Part shown: piece by piece, positions 33,672-44,734 of the stretch
Layout: each line of letters starts with the position of its first letter
Numbering within the stretch: the stretch's first letter is position 1
Translations under genes and position numbers: made by a program
Notes under the pieces: generated by a model
Database searches by the model: none
Seen by the model: the letters and a program-made list of their open reading frames with translations, nothing else
What the model was told of the DNA's origin: nothing
From: Thinopyrum elongatum
Lineage: Eukaryota; Streptophyta; Magnoliopsida; Poales; Poaceae
Direction: 5' to 3'
Assembly (NCBI GenBank): GCA_011799875.1
Contig: CM022297.1
Span: 74,714,488-74,778,487 of the forward strand
DNA length: 64,000 nucleotides

Positions 33672-34679
33672 GAGTAAAATGCATCATAAGTCCTATAACT
33701 ATTCGAGGTGTGTCAAGTTAGTCCTAAAACTTCAAAAGTGCAGATTCAGGTCCTAAAAGTTTATAAGTTGTTCATCACAGGTCCTACGCAGGCCAGACCG
33801 GGTCTGACTTGCTTATGTGGCAAGTTGACCATCGCCATGTCGGCGCGCGCGCCACGTCAGCAGCACTGTTTATCGCACTGTACATACATATCGAGTTTTC
33901 CTAATTTTAAAAAAATCATTTTCTACAAAAAATTACATGAATGCACTGTTTATGCACTGTTCATAAGTCCAGATTTTTTATTTTCGGGTTTTTCGTGGAA
34001 TACTTTTTTTGTAGAAACTGAAACTTTCATTTTTTTGGGGAAATTTCTGATTATGAACAGTGTTTTGGGAAATTTCAGATTCCCCAAAAATGAAATTTTC
34101 AGAGTTCTTGGAAATTTCCAAGTATGAACAGTGCGTAACCGCGTATTTTTAATGAATTTTCCAGACTTTTCAGGGATTTTTTTTCCTAGAAAATGATTTT
34201 TTCAGAGTTTTGGGGAAATTTCAGATTATGAAAAGTGCTTTGAAAATTTCAGATTCCCCAAAAATGATTTTTTCGGCATTTTTTGGAAATTTCCAGATAT
34301 AAACAGTGCGTAACAGCGTATTTTTAATGAATTTTTTAGACTTTTCGGAGATTTTTTCCTTTTTCAGAGTTTTTGGGAAATTCCAGATTATGAACAGTGC
34401 GTAACAGTGCATTGTGTAATTTTTTGTAGAAAATGAATTTAAAAAAATGTAGGAAAATTCGATATGTATGTACAGTGCTATGAACAGTGCCGCTGACGTG
34501 GCGCGCGCCGACGTGGCGATGGTCAACTTGCCACATAAGCAAGTCAGACCCGGTCTGGCCTGCGTAGGACCTGTGATGAACAACTTATAAACTTTTATGA
34601 CCTGAATCTGCACTTTTAAAGTTTTAGGACTAACTTGACACACCTCGAATAGTTATAGGACTTATGATGCATTTTACTC
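33672..34679. mobile_element. Mutator-type non-autonomous element with long inverted repeats
   Basis: Nearly identical terminal inverted repeats of about 275 bp (33672-33948 and 34405-34679), starting GAGTAAAATGCATCATAAG, flanked by the exact 9-bp TSD TTACCAAAA (33663-33671 and 34680-34688). A 9-bp duplication and long TIRs are diagnostic of Mutator. The centre contains a tandem repeat with a period near 177 bp (TGCGTAAC(C/A)GCGTATTTTT at about 34132 and 34309) and no transposase. Confidence 0.9.
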
Positions 34680-34733
34680 TTACCAAAAAGTAGAAGGACT
34701 TTTTTATGCAAAACTGCCGCGACGACGAATGAC

Positions 34734-34763
34734 CAGAAGCACTCGGTGCTTTATTATTACTAG
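34734..34763 (+). mobile_element. Helitron-like 3' end
   Basis: CAGAAGCACTCGGTGCTTT forms a 6-bp stem hairpin (AAGCAC/GTGCTT), followed by ATTATTACTAG: a hairpin shortly before CTAG, as Helitrons end. The following base is G, not the usual T, so the call is tentative. A second copy with the same outer sequence but a different stem-loop lies at 36760-36786. Confidence 0.4.
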
Positions 34764-36759
34764 GAAATATGCCCGTGCGTTGCAACGGAAGAAAATGTCA
34801 TATGCTCGTAGGCCCATAAGTATGCATCAACCCCTCCCCCCACCCCAAGCAGGTCCACACCTTCTACTTCAAGACAAAGCACTCAATGGCCTAGGCTTGA
34901 ATCATATCCCCTTCTCGGTTTCTCCTTCTTTTCCCGTCCCCAATCGCGAATAAAAGCGAAGCCCAGATCAATCTTTCATCTTATTCGAATGTTTTTCTTG
35001 CATCAAATTTAAAGGTAAATATGCCCGTGAGTTGCAACGGAAGAAAAAAGTCATTTATGCATCTAACTTGCAAGTTTGTAAAGTTTGAGCATATTTGATT
35101 TCATGAAGTTTCAGATTTATTTCGCCAAAAAAAATGAAGTTTCAGATATTTGTTTTTTGTTTTTTCTATATCTTTGAAGTTACTATTAATGAGGGTGTAG
35201 GGACACCTTGAGCTAAAAACAAATCACTACAAACTCACCAGCCGTTTTTGATGACGGGCGTAAATATATCAAACCTGCATGATTTACACAATTGCATGCA
35301 TCAGGAGATACGTACCGTGTGTATGCAGAGACAAAAATAAAACAAACGCAGATGACGAAGCTGCCGCCGTCAAGTACTTGCGGTCACCTCCTTGCATGCA
35401 CGTGTAGAGAACAAACCAAAATACGATGAGATGATGAAGCTGTCGTCCACTCCGAGCATGCATGCTCCTAAGGTCAAAGAGACGTTGATCAACACCACGA
35501 CATAAGCACCCTACGCCATTTTTTCACAAGTACCTGATCGAAGTTTGGGGTTGGAGAGAGTTCCAGCTTGATGGCTGGAGCGGACGCGGTTTTAGGTGTG
35601 GCAGTGGTGGCTGTTATCTGCCTCCTGGTCGTGGCGCCGGCTCCGTGCCGGCGAGATCGACACAGGCTTACCATAGGATTGTAGGAACATGGCGTACCAC
35701 TACCTCCATCGCTCCATGTCGCCTCGCCGTCGGCAGATCGTTACCCAAAGTAGTCCTCCGCCTGAACTGATCACAACTGTCGACGGAGATGTGGCAACAG
35801 GGAAAGGACACTATATGTAAACAAACAACTGCATCCGGCATGGATGAGAATCAAGGCACTGTGAAGTATTTACCTGCCAATATCCATGTTCAACTTGTAG
35901 AGGGCTACTCGTAGTGTTGGAGAAGAAGAGCAATAATTGGGCCTCGGAGGTGGCTATGATTGGCTCGTAGGTGGCCTTTAGTAAGTCGGGTTCGGCCAAT
36001 TCTACTGGCCCTCTGCTCATCCTCATCGATTCCCAATGTCTGGCATGCTGTCGTCATCATCATCATCATGCTGGACGTCGATCCTGGGTGAGTGTTCCTT
36101 CTCCACATCCAGACCAACATAGAACACGATGAATCCACGAAGCGCTCATGGTTCTCCACCACCTCTAGTCTGCGGCTCTATACTGATGCAGCGCTTGGCC
36201 ATGGAGCTTGATCGTTCCTTCGCGCAGGTTTGGGATCGGGCTTGCCCCGGTTGCAATCGAGGTAGGATCAAACTGCGCTTGCGGGGACTCGCGATGGCAG
36301 TCAAGCGGAGCCGATCGACGAACCCTAGTCTCTGGAGGAAAGAGGAAGGGAGCGAAGGAGGAGACGCGGTCCAGGAAATTCGGGCTTGGGGTCGCCGTTC
36401 CGGGGAAGATCAATTGGGGTGGTTTCTTTTTAAAACAACCGGGCGAGCAAGGGGGTGATCGCGTGCGTGCGTGCAAACCGGGGGAGAGGAGTTGCTGTGC
36501 GTGCCGATGAAACGACGGACGAAATCGGACAAAAATAAAGTGGAGATGGGCTGAGAGAGAGAGAGAGAGAGAGATAGCTGATTGATACGGGCCGAAGCAT
36601 TGCTAGCCTGGATGTGGCCCAGGCCCATGAGGACGACCGCGACGCTAGCCAGGCGAGAAGACGTACGATGAAACAGCTGTTTTTGTCGTCAAGACTGCGT
36701 ATTTTGTTTAAAAAATTAAGAAAATCTGCAAATATACTAATGGCGACGGTGAGCGGGCA
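34764..36759. other. Candidate Helitron-like unit with gene-like fragment
   Basis: Starts with two direct copies of AAATATGCCCGTG(C/A)GTTGCAACGG about 250 bp apart (34767 and 35015). Bases 35480-36500 have exon-like minus-strand ORFs (for example 36476-36165 and 36162-35905) that look like a first exon plus leader, of no recognised family. A GA run lies at 36554-36574. It ends at a Helitron-like hairpin. Confidence 0.3.
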
Positions 36760-36786
36760 GAAGCAATAGCTGCTTTATTATTAGGG
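36760..36786 (+). mobile_element. Second Helitron-like 3' end
   Basis: AAGCAATAGCTGCTT hairpin followed by TATTATTAGGG; same design as the one at 34734-34763 but with a different stem and loop, and without an intact CTRR terminus. Confidence 0.33.
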
Positions 36787-37852
36787 AAAGATTAGGAAGA
36801 GATTACTCATAAGATTATTAGTTTTCAAAAAAAACGTTAATCATATTTTTCACTAATGTTAAATGTGTATATAAAATATGTATCTGATGAATACGAAAAT
36901 TACAGAATGTGTACTGAGAAAAGTTGGCATGTGTAAACCAATGAAAATTGACGAAAGAAACAAAGGAAAACAAAGACACCTCATGCCCTCGCCAAGGTGG
37001 CCTCCTCTCTTCCTTCTGAGCGTCATGTGTGGTTAGCAGCTTTGCTTGTTATAATTTGTATCCGTATGAACATTATATTATCTAATATAAAGGATCGAGT
37101 TTCAAAAAAGAAAGAAGAAGCTAAAAGAAGGAGCGACGCTGCAACATCACCATATGTCACGGCCCAACCTCAAGCTCCCCGGCAACGCGGAGAAATCATG
37201 GCCGGGTTTGCTGGCTGGCACCAAGAAGCCGAGCGCGCTTAGCAGAGAAGCTTTGGAAGGTTGCGCCGGCGAACGAAAGCACGTCGTAGAAAAGCCGATG
37301 GCCGATGACTAAATGCAGCGTCATGATCCGAAGAGGGAGCGCACTGGGAGACTCTAAAGGGGGATTGGTCACTGGCCCTCGCGATTGCGATCAACGACGG
37401 TAGTGCAGTGGCTGTTACCACCGGAGTCGAGGGCAGCGGCGCAGGGGGCAAGGAGCTCAGCTGAGCTAAAAAAATATAAGCTAGGGAGGTTGAACCTTCC
37501 TTTCTAAAGAGAAAAACAGAGCTTACCATTTAACTAGCGTCACACAATGATTACCATACATTACAAAAACATTCGAGGAACGAATTTAAAATTTAACACC
37601 ATTATATGTACCAATAATATGGATTTATAATTCTTAACAAGTACAAATTTGAGTCCTCAGAATGTCATACGTACATCAGAAGTTCAGAACAATGTCCATA
37701 AATCTGGGTTACAAATGTGTAATAAGGTGCAGAAAGCACAAGAATTAGATATGCACAAGAATAATCTTACAAGTGCAGATTCTATTCGAGTATGCTTCCA
37801 GAATGCTTGGCATAGACTGTTCTTGAATGTTTATGAAATCAGGCTTTGGTCA
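36787..37852. other. No recognised gene; A/T-rich then 3' flank of the RRM gene
   Basis: Bases 36830-36960 resemble the A/T-rich repeats at 20440-20930. Bases 36990-37520 have only unconvincing ORFs on both strands. About 37630-37852 is probably the 3' untranslated region of the minus-strand RRM gene. Confidence 0.4.
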
Positions 37853-40800
37853 TCAGACATCAGTTTTCTTCTTCTTTGGCACATCCTGTCGAGCCCATAG
37901 ATGTTTTCCCCTGGTCATGAACTTGACTCTCCTGTTCCCATCAAGAACACGGAATAGTGTCATCTGCGAGTAAAATGTAACATGTGCGTAAAGTGGTGGC
38001 CTACTTTCGATTGGCTCCTCTACACTTATTTCTTCAATATCTCCATAGTGCCTGTGACAAGGAAGAAATTAGTGAAATAAAGTTAGCAACATCCTATATA
38101 GGCAAAATTAATGCGACGAATTCAAACTACTGTAGATAAATTTTCTCCTCAAATTCTTTTTGTGTTCTTTATTATAGCCTTTCCTGTCTTTTATGTCAAT
38201 CATGTACTATCAAATTGACCAGTTAACTAGTAGATTTTAGATTTTGCAACATCTATTGGTCGCCTTCAAGAATGAGAGGTCCCGGTGTATGTCTTCACAC
38301 CTCTCTGTGTATGTGGACTTCACGGAGGTTTTTATGGTGCCTATCAAAGAAGATAACAGAAACGTGTTTTCCAGCTTTCATGAGGTTACCAGTCTTGTTA
38401 GCAATGCACACAAGATCTTAGTGCCTACTACCCTTGTTCGTGTATCGATCTCAATGGCATCCCTCTTGATTTTTGGGACATTTGCACTCAATTCCCACTG
38501 CCACACTTAGGTCTTCCTCTGTCAGTGCACCATTTGCAATGCGTGTACAACATCATGTGCAAACGTATTAATTAACTTGCATGTCATGGCAGAGAGAAAC
38601 GCATGGTTATCGGTCTTTAATTCACAAGCTATGTACCACTTTACTCCTCTGGTTTTGCCTAAAGGAATCATGAAGACCGTAGTTAAGTTGAAGCAGGCAC
38701 TTTTGTGGGTCAAGTCCGACAAGGTGTCGAGAGGGAAATACAAATCAAGTGGGAGCTCGTTGTTGGCTGCCGTCTATGGGCGGGTTGGCATCGTTGAACT
38801 AGAGAAGTTCTGGAGAGCTTTTGCGACTATGTTGCTCATGGCTTTCATGGGAAGACCCGGATAGGGGGTACGGTTGGGACACCCTTGCGATGCCATTGAT
38901 ACATACCTCTTCTATGATGTTACCACGAGCACTATTGGACATGGTAAAACTACAGCCTTTTGGCATGCAACTTGGCTTGGGGGCCGCAAACGGAAAGACA
39001 TTGCGCCATCCATTTTCGAAATTTACATGTATAGGATAACCGTGGAGATATAGTCTTTGAGTATGATTGATGGAACAACAACACTAAGATAAATTTTGGG
39101 CTCTTTGTGAAACACATCATTGATTATTATTTTTGCTTTGGGTCAGTTTGCAAGACACTCAAGTGATGACAACAAGAATTAAACTGTTCGGAACCTTACC
39201 ACTTCGGTAGAGTACTAGAAATCATTGGTATATTCCACTTGACTCGACTCCACAAAGCGTTTAGTTAATGAAGTTGACTTTTTTTGGAAAAATTGATTAT
39301 CATCTAAGAGCAAAAAATATTCTTGGCTTATCTTGCCAGAAAGGGTGTGGACAGTTGATCCTCTACTGTGTAGAGGATGACTTGTCTCAATTTGTGAAAG
39401 GGGGCCAGAGTGGCCGAAACTTTTATTATTCAAGTGTAGGTTCATGTGGCGGATTTATGATGCGATAAAAGTGTTGTTTGGGCTTATTGATGTTAACACC
39501 GATGAATGGGGTTACTTTAACTCGGCCAAAGATTGGTGGTATTCTGTGATCAACATCAACGGAAACACGAGCAGGTGGGTCACTTCCTTCCTCATGTTTA
39601 CTTTGTGGGAAATTTGGAATCAGTGGAATGCGAGGGTTTTTATGAATCTTTCAACCAAATCTAGTGCCATTTTGCCCAAGGTAAAAAGGGAGGCCATGTT
39701 TTGGGGGGCGGCGGGTGCAAAGCATTGGAAGTCGATCATGTTGAGGTGAAGGTAGATGTTTATGTGCCATGCTTCGGCTAACTTAATGTAAAACTCTTAC
39801 TAATTAATGAGACGAGGGAAATATTTTGCCTCCATTTCAAAAGAGAAAAACTATGTCATTCTGGACATCAACATGGTCGCTAGGCATCTTTCACCACAAA
39901 CTCCTATCGCATATTCTTAGAACACAATGATGTATAATATTATTAACTACCTTTGACAAAATGGTGAATTTACACTGTTTATTACCAGCATTCAGCTGAC
40001 TCTGATATTACACTGTTTATTACCAGCGATCAATAACCTTACCACTCTCCATACACATAATGGTGAATTTACCTATGTAATAAAATCTGAAACGATAGGC
40101 ATACCTCATAAAAAAAATCATGTAATTCATCTTTGGTCAGTGGGTAGCCATTGGAAAATGTCACGAACAAAGTTCTCTCATCAGGTGGAATATCAGATAG
40201 TTGTTGCGTGATCTGCAGAGAAACATTTTATTATTTTCTCTTCAAGCTAGGAACAACACTAAGTATTTGGATGAAAGCTATCAAGTCTTGTTGGAAAATA
40301 AATGAATGGACATGAACAAAATGACTAGTGACGATGACTTTCTTACTGCATCATTATGGTTCTCTCTTAAGCTCAACTTATCCAGCAATGCCGCCAAACG
40401 GGAGGTGGACTGATAGTCATGGCGGAGCATATGACTTGTTTGAGCATGGATGTTTCTTGAACTTGAGCATTCTCCATGACGCATTTGACTTGTTTGAACA
40501 TGGATATTTCTAGAACTTGTGCCTTCTCCATGATGCTTCGGAGTGTTAGCATACAAAGCCTTGATCTTGGTAAGAAGGTGCTTCTGCATATATGATTAAT
40601 TTGGTGAATCAGAAGGAGGAGAAAATACTTCACAAACTATTAGCAGATCTTTCATTACTCTCACCGAACTATTAGGAATCTGTTCATGCGATGATTCTCC
40701 ATAGGCCTCTTGGTATAGATCTGTCATCTGCATATATAGATGATAAAGCAAATCACAAAAGGGTAAACCCTTGTACTAGTAACATATCTGATCTTGAATA

Positions 40801-41460
40801 ACTAAATATGAACACTAGTCTTACTGAGATATTAGGAATCTGTTCATGCGATGATTCTCCATAGGCCTCTTGGTATAGATCTGTCATCTGCATAGATGAT
40901 AAAGCAAATCACAAAAGGGTAAAATCTTCTACTACTAACAGATCAGATCTTGGATAACTAAATATTAACCCCAGTCTTACCGAGCTTGCAGCAGGAACCC
41001 GATCAGTCCTGGACTGTCCATAGGCTTCTTGGCGCAGGTATGTCATCTGATTATGGAAAAAATTCATCTCCATCCTTTCTCGAAGATCTTCTAAGGCCTC
41101 ATAACAGATAGTATTGAGGTAGAGAGAAATTCCTTCAATAGCTTGGTTCTGAAAGTCACTTCTTGGTATAGATCTGGCCTCTGAACCATCGAACGCAATA
41201 TGGAGAACTTCCAGAAAATGTTTTACAGAAGAAACAATTGAGCGAAAATGGTTGTCACCAAGAGAGTATATGTGCTGAAGGTAACCAACTTGGCCATTCC
41301 CTTGTTGGAGCCACAACCAAAAGGCAATTATCTCCATGGAAAGGGAAGACTCAACTTTAAGACCAATGACCAAATGAAAGAACAACTATTGAAGTAGCAT
41401 ATAGTAAGAATTTGAAGCATTATTCAGTGGATCTGGTGCCATGGAAGGTGTGGAAGGCAT
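37853..41460 (-). pseudogene. RRM-type RNA-binding protein gene, six exons, probably decayed
   Basis: Exons (minus): 41460-40981, 40887-40825, 40727-40665, 40583-40347, 40212-40105, 38051-37853 (stop TGA), all with GT-AG borders. The N-terminus has a helical domain (MEIIAFWLWLQQGNG). Exons 2 and 3 are near-identical 63-nt copies (MTDLYQEAYGESSHEQIPN), and the end of exon 1 is a third, diverged copy. Exon 4 holds a tandem 18-residue repeat (GTSSRNIHVQTSQM / CSSSRNIHAQTSHM). Exons 5 and 6 encode an RRM, with LFVTFS as RNP2-like and YAHVTFYS as RNP1-like, ending KHLWARQDVPKKKKTDV. Defects: an in-frame TAG at 41386-41388 after the ATGs at 41460/41442, and an A8 tract at 40110-40117 that puts exon 5 one base out of phase with exon 6. 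Translation could restart at ATG 41337. I recall a grass family of this architecture; its function is not known to me. Confidence 0.68.
38240..39850 (+). mobile_element. LINE fragment in the last intron of the RRM gene
   Basis: Plus-strand fragments of plant LINE ORF2 in shifting frames: LGLPLSV-type sequence near 38505, then QAMYHFTPLVLPKGIMK and VGIVELEKFWRAF, then the C-terminal RISKDAIKV-like and FTLWEIWNQWNARVF region ending at TGA near 39747. The tail GAGACGAGGGAAATATTTTGCCTCC and a short A-rich end are typical LINE 3' ends. It is 5'-truncated with several frameshifts and stops. I could not identify the TSD, so the ends are approximate. Confidence 0.65.
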
Positions 41461-42059
41461 ACAGGAGTGTATAGAAGAGTTGCTAGTTTTGAATCAACAA
41501 ATACATACGAGGAAGAAGGTATGTGGGCTTGCTTATCATTTAAGTAAATGCATATAAGGTTCAAGCGGATGTTAATTGAGACTTTAATGCCTCCCAAAGT
41601 ATGAGTAGAAGATAGGCAGAGGCGACAAAAAAGGCAAACTATTGACAGTCTTACTCATTAATGGCAGTCCCATTGTAGGCACACTTGCCAAATAATTGCT
41701 GATTTTTGTTTCTTTTGCATGCGTCACCTTTCTGGTAATCTCAACAAAATCACCAAGTTTATCACGAGACTTGTATAGAGAGTTATAAAAATTATATGAA
41801 AATATTAATTATTTAATGCTATTTAAAAGCGCTCCTATGTACTATGTGAAAAGACAGTTGGTACTCTGTGTAAAAATAGAGTTGGTACTCTCTATGTATA
41901 GGACTATATATATTTACAAAAAATTACAGTTGGTACTGAAAAGCTACTAACTTTATGTTGGCAAATAATAAATGATCATTAGTTACCTGAGCTAATGCCC
42001 CATATTTAGACTTGGTTGTTCTACCATTCCTTATTCACAACCATCAATCCCATCTAATC
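41461..42059. other. Upstream region of the RRM gene, no gene recognised
   Basis: A/T-rich. Bases 41845-41940 contain three copies of AGTTGGTACT about 30-55 bp apart. It may include the promoter of the minus-strand RRM gene, but no clear TATA box was assigned. Confidence 0.35.
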
Positions 42060-42517
42060 ACCTAGATGTTTTGCACCATCTGCATGCTGAGATGGATAAG
42101 GCTCCTGGGAACACACTCCCTGATTAGCTGCACAATGGCACGGTGTGTATGTGGTTTAGCTGATGAAGAGTTGAGTGAGCTCATCTTGAGAAGTGCCACT
42201 AGTGACCCACGGGAATGGCTAATGGAGCTGAAGAGTTCATCAAGGTGCTCGTTATTTTGTGGGCAATCTGGTTGGCTAGGTGTAAAGCAATCCTTGAATC
42301 AATTTTTCAGTGCCCCTGTATCAATTATGAGGTTTGCTAATAGCCTAATATGTGGGCTCAAGTTTCTGCCAAAGAAGAATGTGAAGATAGGTAATTCTGA
42401 AACCACCTAGGTGGATCCCTACGACTGGCATCTGCAAACTATGTTGATGGAGCAATGGTGGATTCATCAGACAGGAGATCAGCTAGTGCCATTTGCAAAG
42501 CGGAGGATGGGACCTAT
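42060..42517 (+). pseudogene. LINE-like fragment interrupted by the second CACTA element
   Basis: In shifting frames it encodes DEELSELILRSATSDPREWL, FIKVLVILWAIWLARCKAI and SIMRFANSLICGLKFLPKK, which resemble the linker between the zinc-binding and RNase H regions of plant LINE ORF2. At least two frameshifts and one stop. No tail or TSD was identified. Confidence 0.4.
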
Positions 42518-42954
42518 CACTACTAGGAGAAACCTTATAGATAGGATTTTAGCTGTAGCGTGGGGTAAAAGCGCAGCGCTCCTGCTATATAGCAGCAGCG
42601 CTGGTAGTTAACCGGCGCTACAGGTAGCTCCGTAATAGTAGCGCTAGCTAGCCACCCCGCGCTGCTGCTAAGTGGCCCTAGCCTTAGCCCACGGGGCTAC
42701 CCGTAGTAGTAGCGAGGCCTGGGTAACCACCGCTACTGCTAAGCCTGTAGCAGTAGCGCTTTCCCGGGACAAAGTGCTATCACTATGTGTGTACTATGCT
42801 AGTAGGTGGGCCCAACATAGCAGCAATGCGGGTTACCTAGCCAGCGCTACTGCTACGACCCGTAGTAGTAGCGCTGGTCCCTAACCCGTGCTGCTACTAC
42901 GTTGGCTTATCGTCTTCCTCTCCGCGCGGCCGACCCTCACTCTCCCTCTCCGCT

Positions 42955-43335
42955 CTCTCACTCTCCCTCTCCACTCTCTCCCCACGCCACGCCGCCGTCG
43001 CCCGCTGCCACCGGAAGAGATCGAGGTATCCCCTCCCTCCCTCCTCCTCCTCCCTTCACCTCTCTCCCTCCCTCTCCTTCGACCTCCCTCTCCCTCCCTC
43101 CCTCCTGCCTCCTCCCTCTCTTTGCCTCGTCCATCCTCCTCCTCCCTCCCTCCTGCCTCCTCCCTCCCTGCCTTGTTCGTCCTCCTCCTCTCTCAATCTC
43201 CCTCCCTCCTGCCTCCTCCCTCCGGTTTATTAGCCTCCCTCTGCATGTCCTCATCTCCCTCCCACCTAGCTCCCTCCCTCCAACTCCCTCCCTCCCTTGC
43301 TCATCCCTCCCTGTTCCTCCCTTCACCTCCATCTG
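42955..43335. repeat. CT/CCT-rich low-complexity tract in the second CACTA element
   Basis: Degenerate repeats of CTCCCTCCCTCCTGCCTCCTCC. The long Ser/Pro/Leu ORFs over it are compositional artefacts. Confidence 0.85.
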
Positions 43336-44734
43336 TTTTTGAATTTTTAATAAAAAATTAGTAACAGAAATTAGTTAACTTAATACTTTATACTTTCTAG
43401 TTTACTTAATTAGTTAAAAAATTAGTTGGTAGAAACATGTATTGGACACTTAGTTGGTAGAGATTATAACTAGTAATAGAATAGAAAATAAATTATAGTA
43501 ATAGAAATTTTTAGTAAAAAAATTAAGTAATAGAAATTTTTATGTGTAGAAAATTTTCAATATAGAAATGTATAGGAATGCTATATGAGAAATTTTTAGG
43601 TTTCACATTTAGTAATAGAAGTTTGTTGTAAGAAAATTTAGGTATAGCAATTATAGTAATAGAAATTTTTAGTAAGTGTTGTATAAAGTAGAACTAGGGT
43701 ATTTAGTTATGTCAATCTCACATAGCCAAATTTAGAGAGAGAGAGAGACCTAGTTTCTATATTGAACCATTGTGAATGAGCGCCAAGTTTGAATGCTCAT
43801 GTGTTTATGCTCATGTGTGGCGCGGGGTATATCACCGACGAGCCGGTCGACGACGCCCAAAAGGTCACCGACGACACCTGCATCCTCGACAACCATAGTC
43901 TATAGTGAGTAAACATGTATATCTAGTGTTGTGTACTAGTGTTGCTCAAATATGATGGAGATTTAGACATGTGATATGTAGTGTTGTGTACTACTAGTGC
44001 TGTCACACATGAATATTTGGAAAATGAAGGATATGTGCTTGCCCAAGTGGCCTATATATGTTTGTAGGGAACACCTCTGAGTGGCCTATGTTTTGCCGGA
44101 GTGTTGATTCATTTCCGTTCCGGCAAATTTCAGGTGCTCGATATGTCCTATTTCAGCAAAGGTCATGCCGGATTTTTCCGTGATTTTTAGCATGACTTGT
44201 GCTAGAATATGTAGGAAATATCGAGTGGCCCGGAATTGCTAGAAAGATAATTAAACAAAATTTTGGGTTGACTTAATTCTGTCGGGGCTCCATACATGAC
44301 AGTCAAAAAATTAGTGAGGGAGAGTCTCCACCATATATGAGAGAAGAAGAATGCCGACTGTTGTCGTGGGGGTCGCTTCTCCTTATTCTCCTTGTGCTAG
44401 ACCATTGTTATGCACTAGGGGAAGGAGGAGTAGCGACCATCATCGACGGTCGAAAAATCAGTGACGGAGAGTGTCCACCATATATGAGAGAAGAAGAATC
44501 CTGACTGTTGTCGTGAGGGGAGCTTCTTTTTCATTTGAAGGTGCTAGACATTTTGGTGTAATGCACTTTCAAATGAAATTAGGAGCTTTCATCACTGACG
44601 GTCGTAAATGTCAGAGTGGTAGAATCCCGATAGACCCATAGTCAACCCGCGATGAATAATAATGATCTAATTTAGTTTTTGTAGTACATATATTGAATTT
44701 TTGAAGTTTAATCTTTGAATTATGAACATAGGAA

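Noticed and set aside
37239..37529. Minus-strand 96-codon ORF downstream of the RRM gene
   Set aside because: No domain, no conserved neighbours and no splice context; treated as non-coding.
39215..39468. ORFs on both strands in the RRM gene intron
   Set aside because: They belong to a decayed LINE ORF2 on the plus strand; the minus ORF is a shadow.
42888..43361. Ser/Pro/Leu ORF of 157 codons
   Set aside because: Translation of a CT-rich tract; the reverse strand is equally open.
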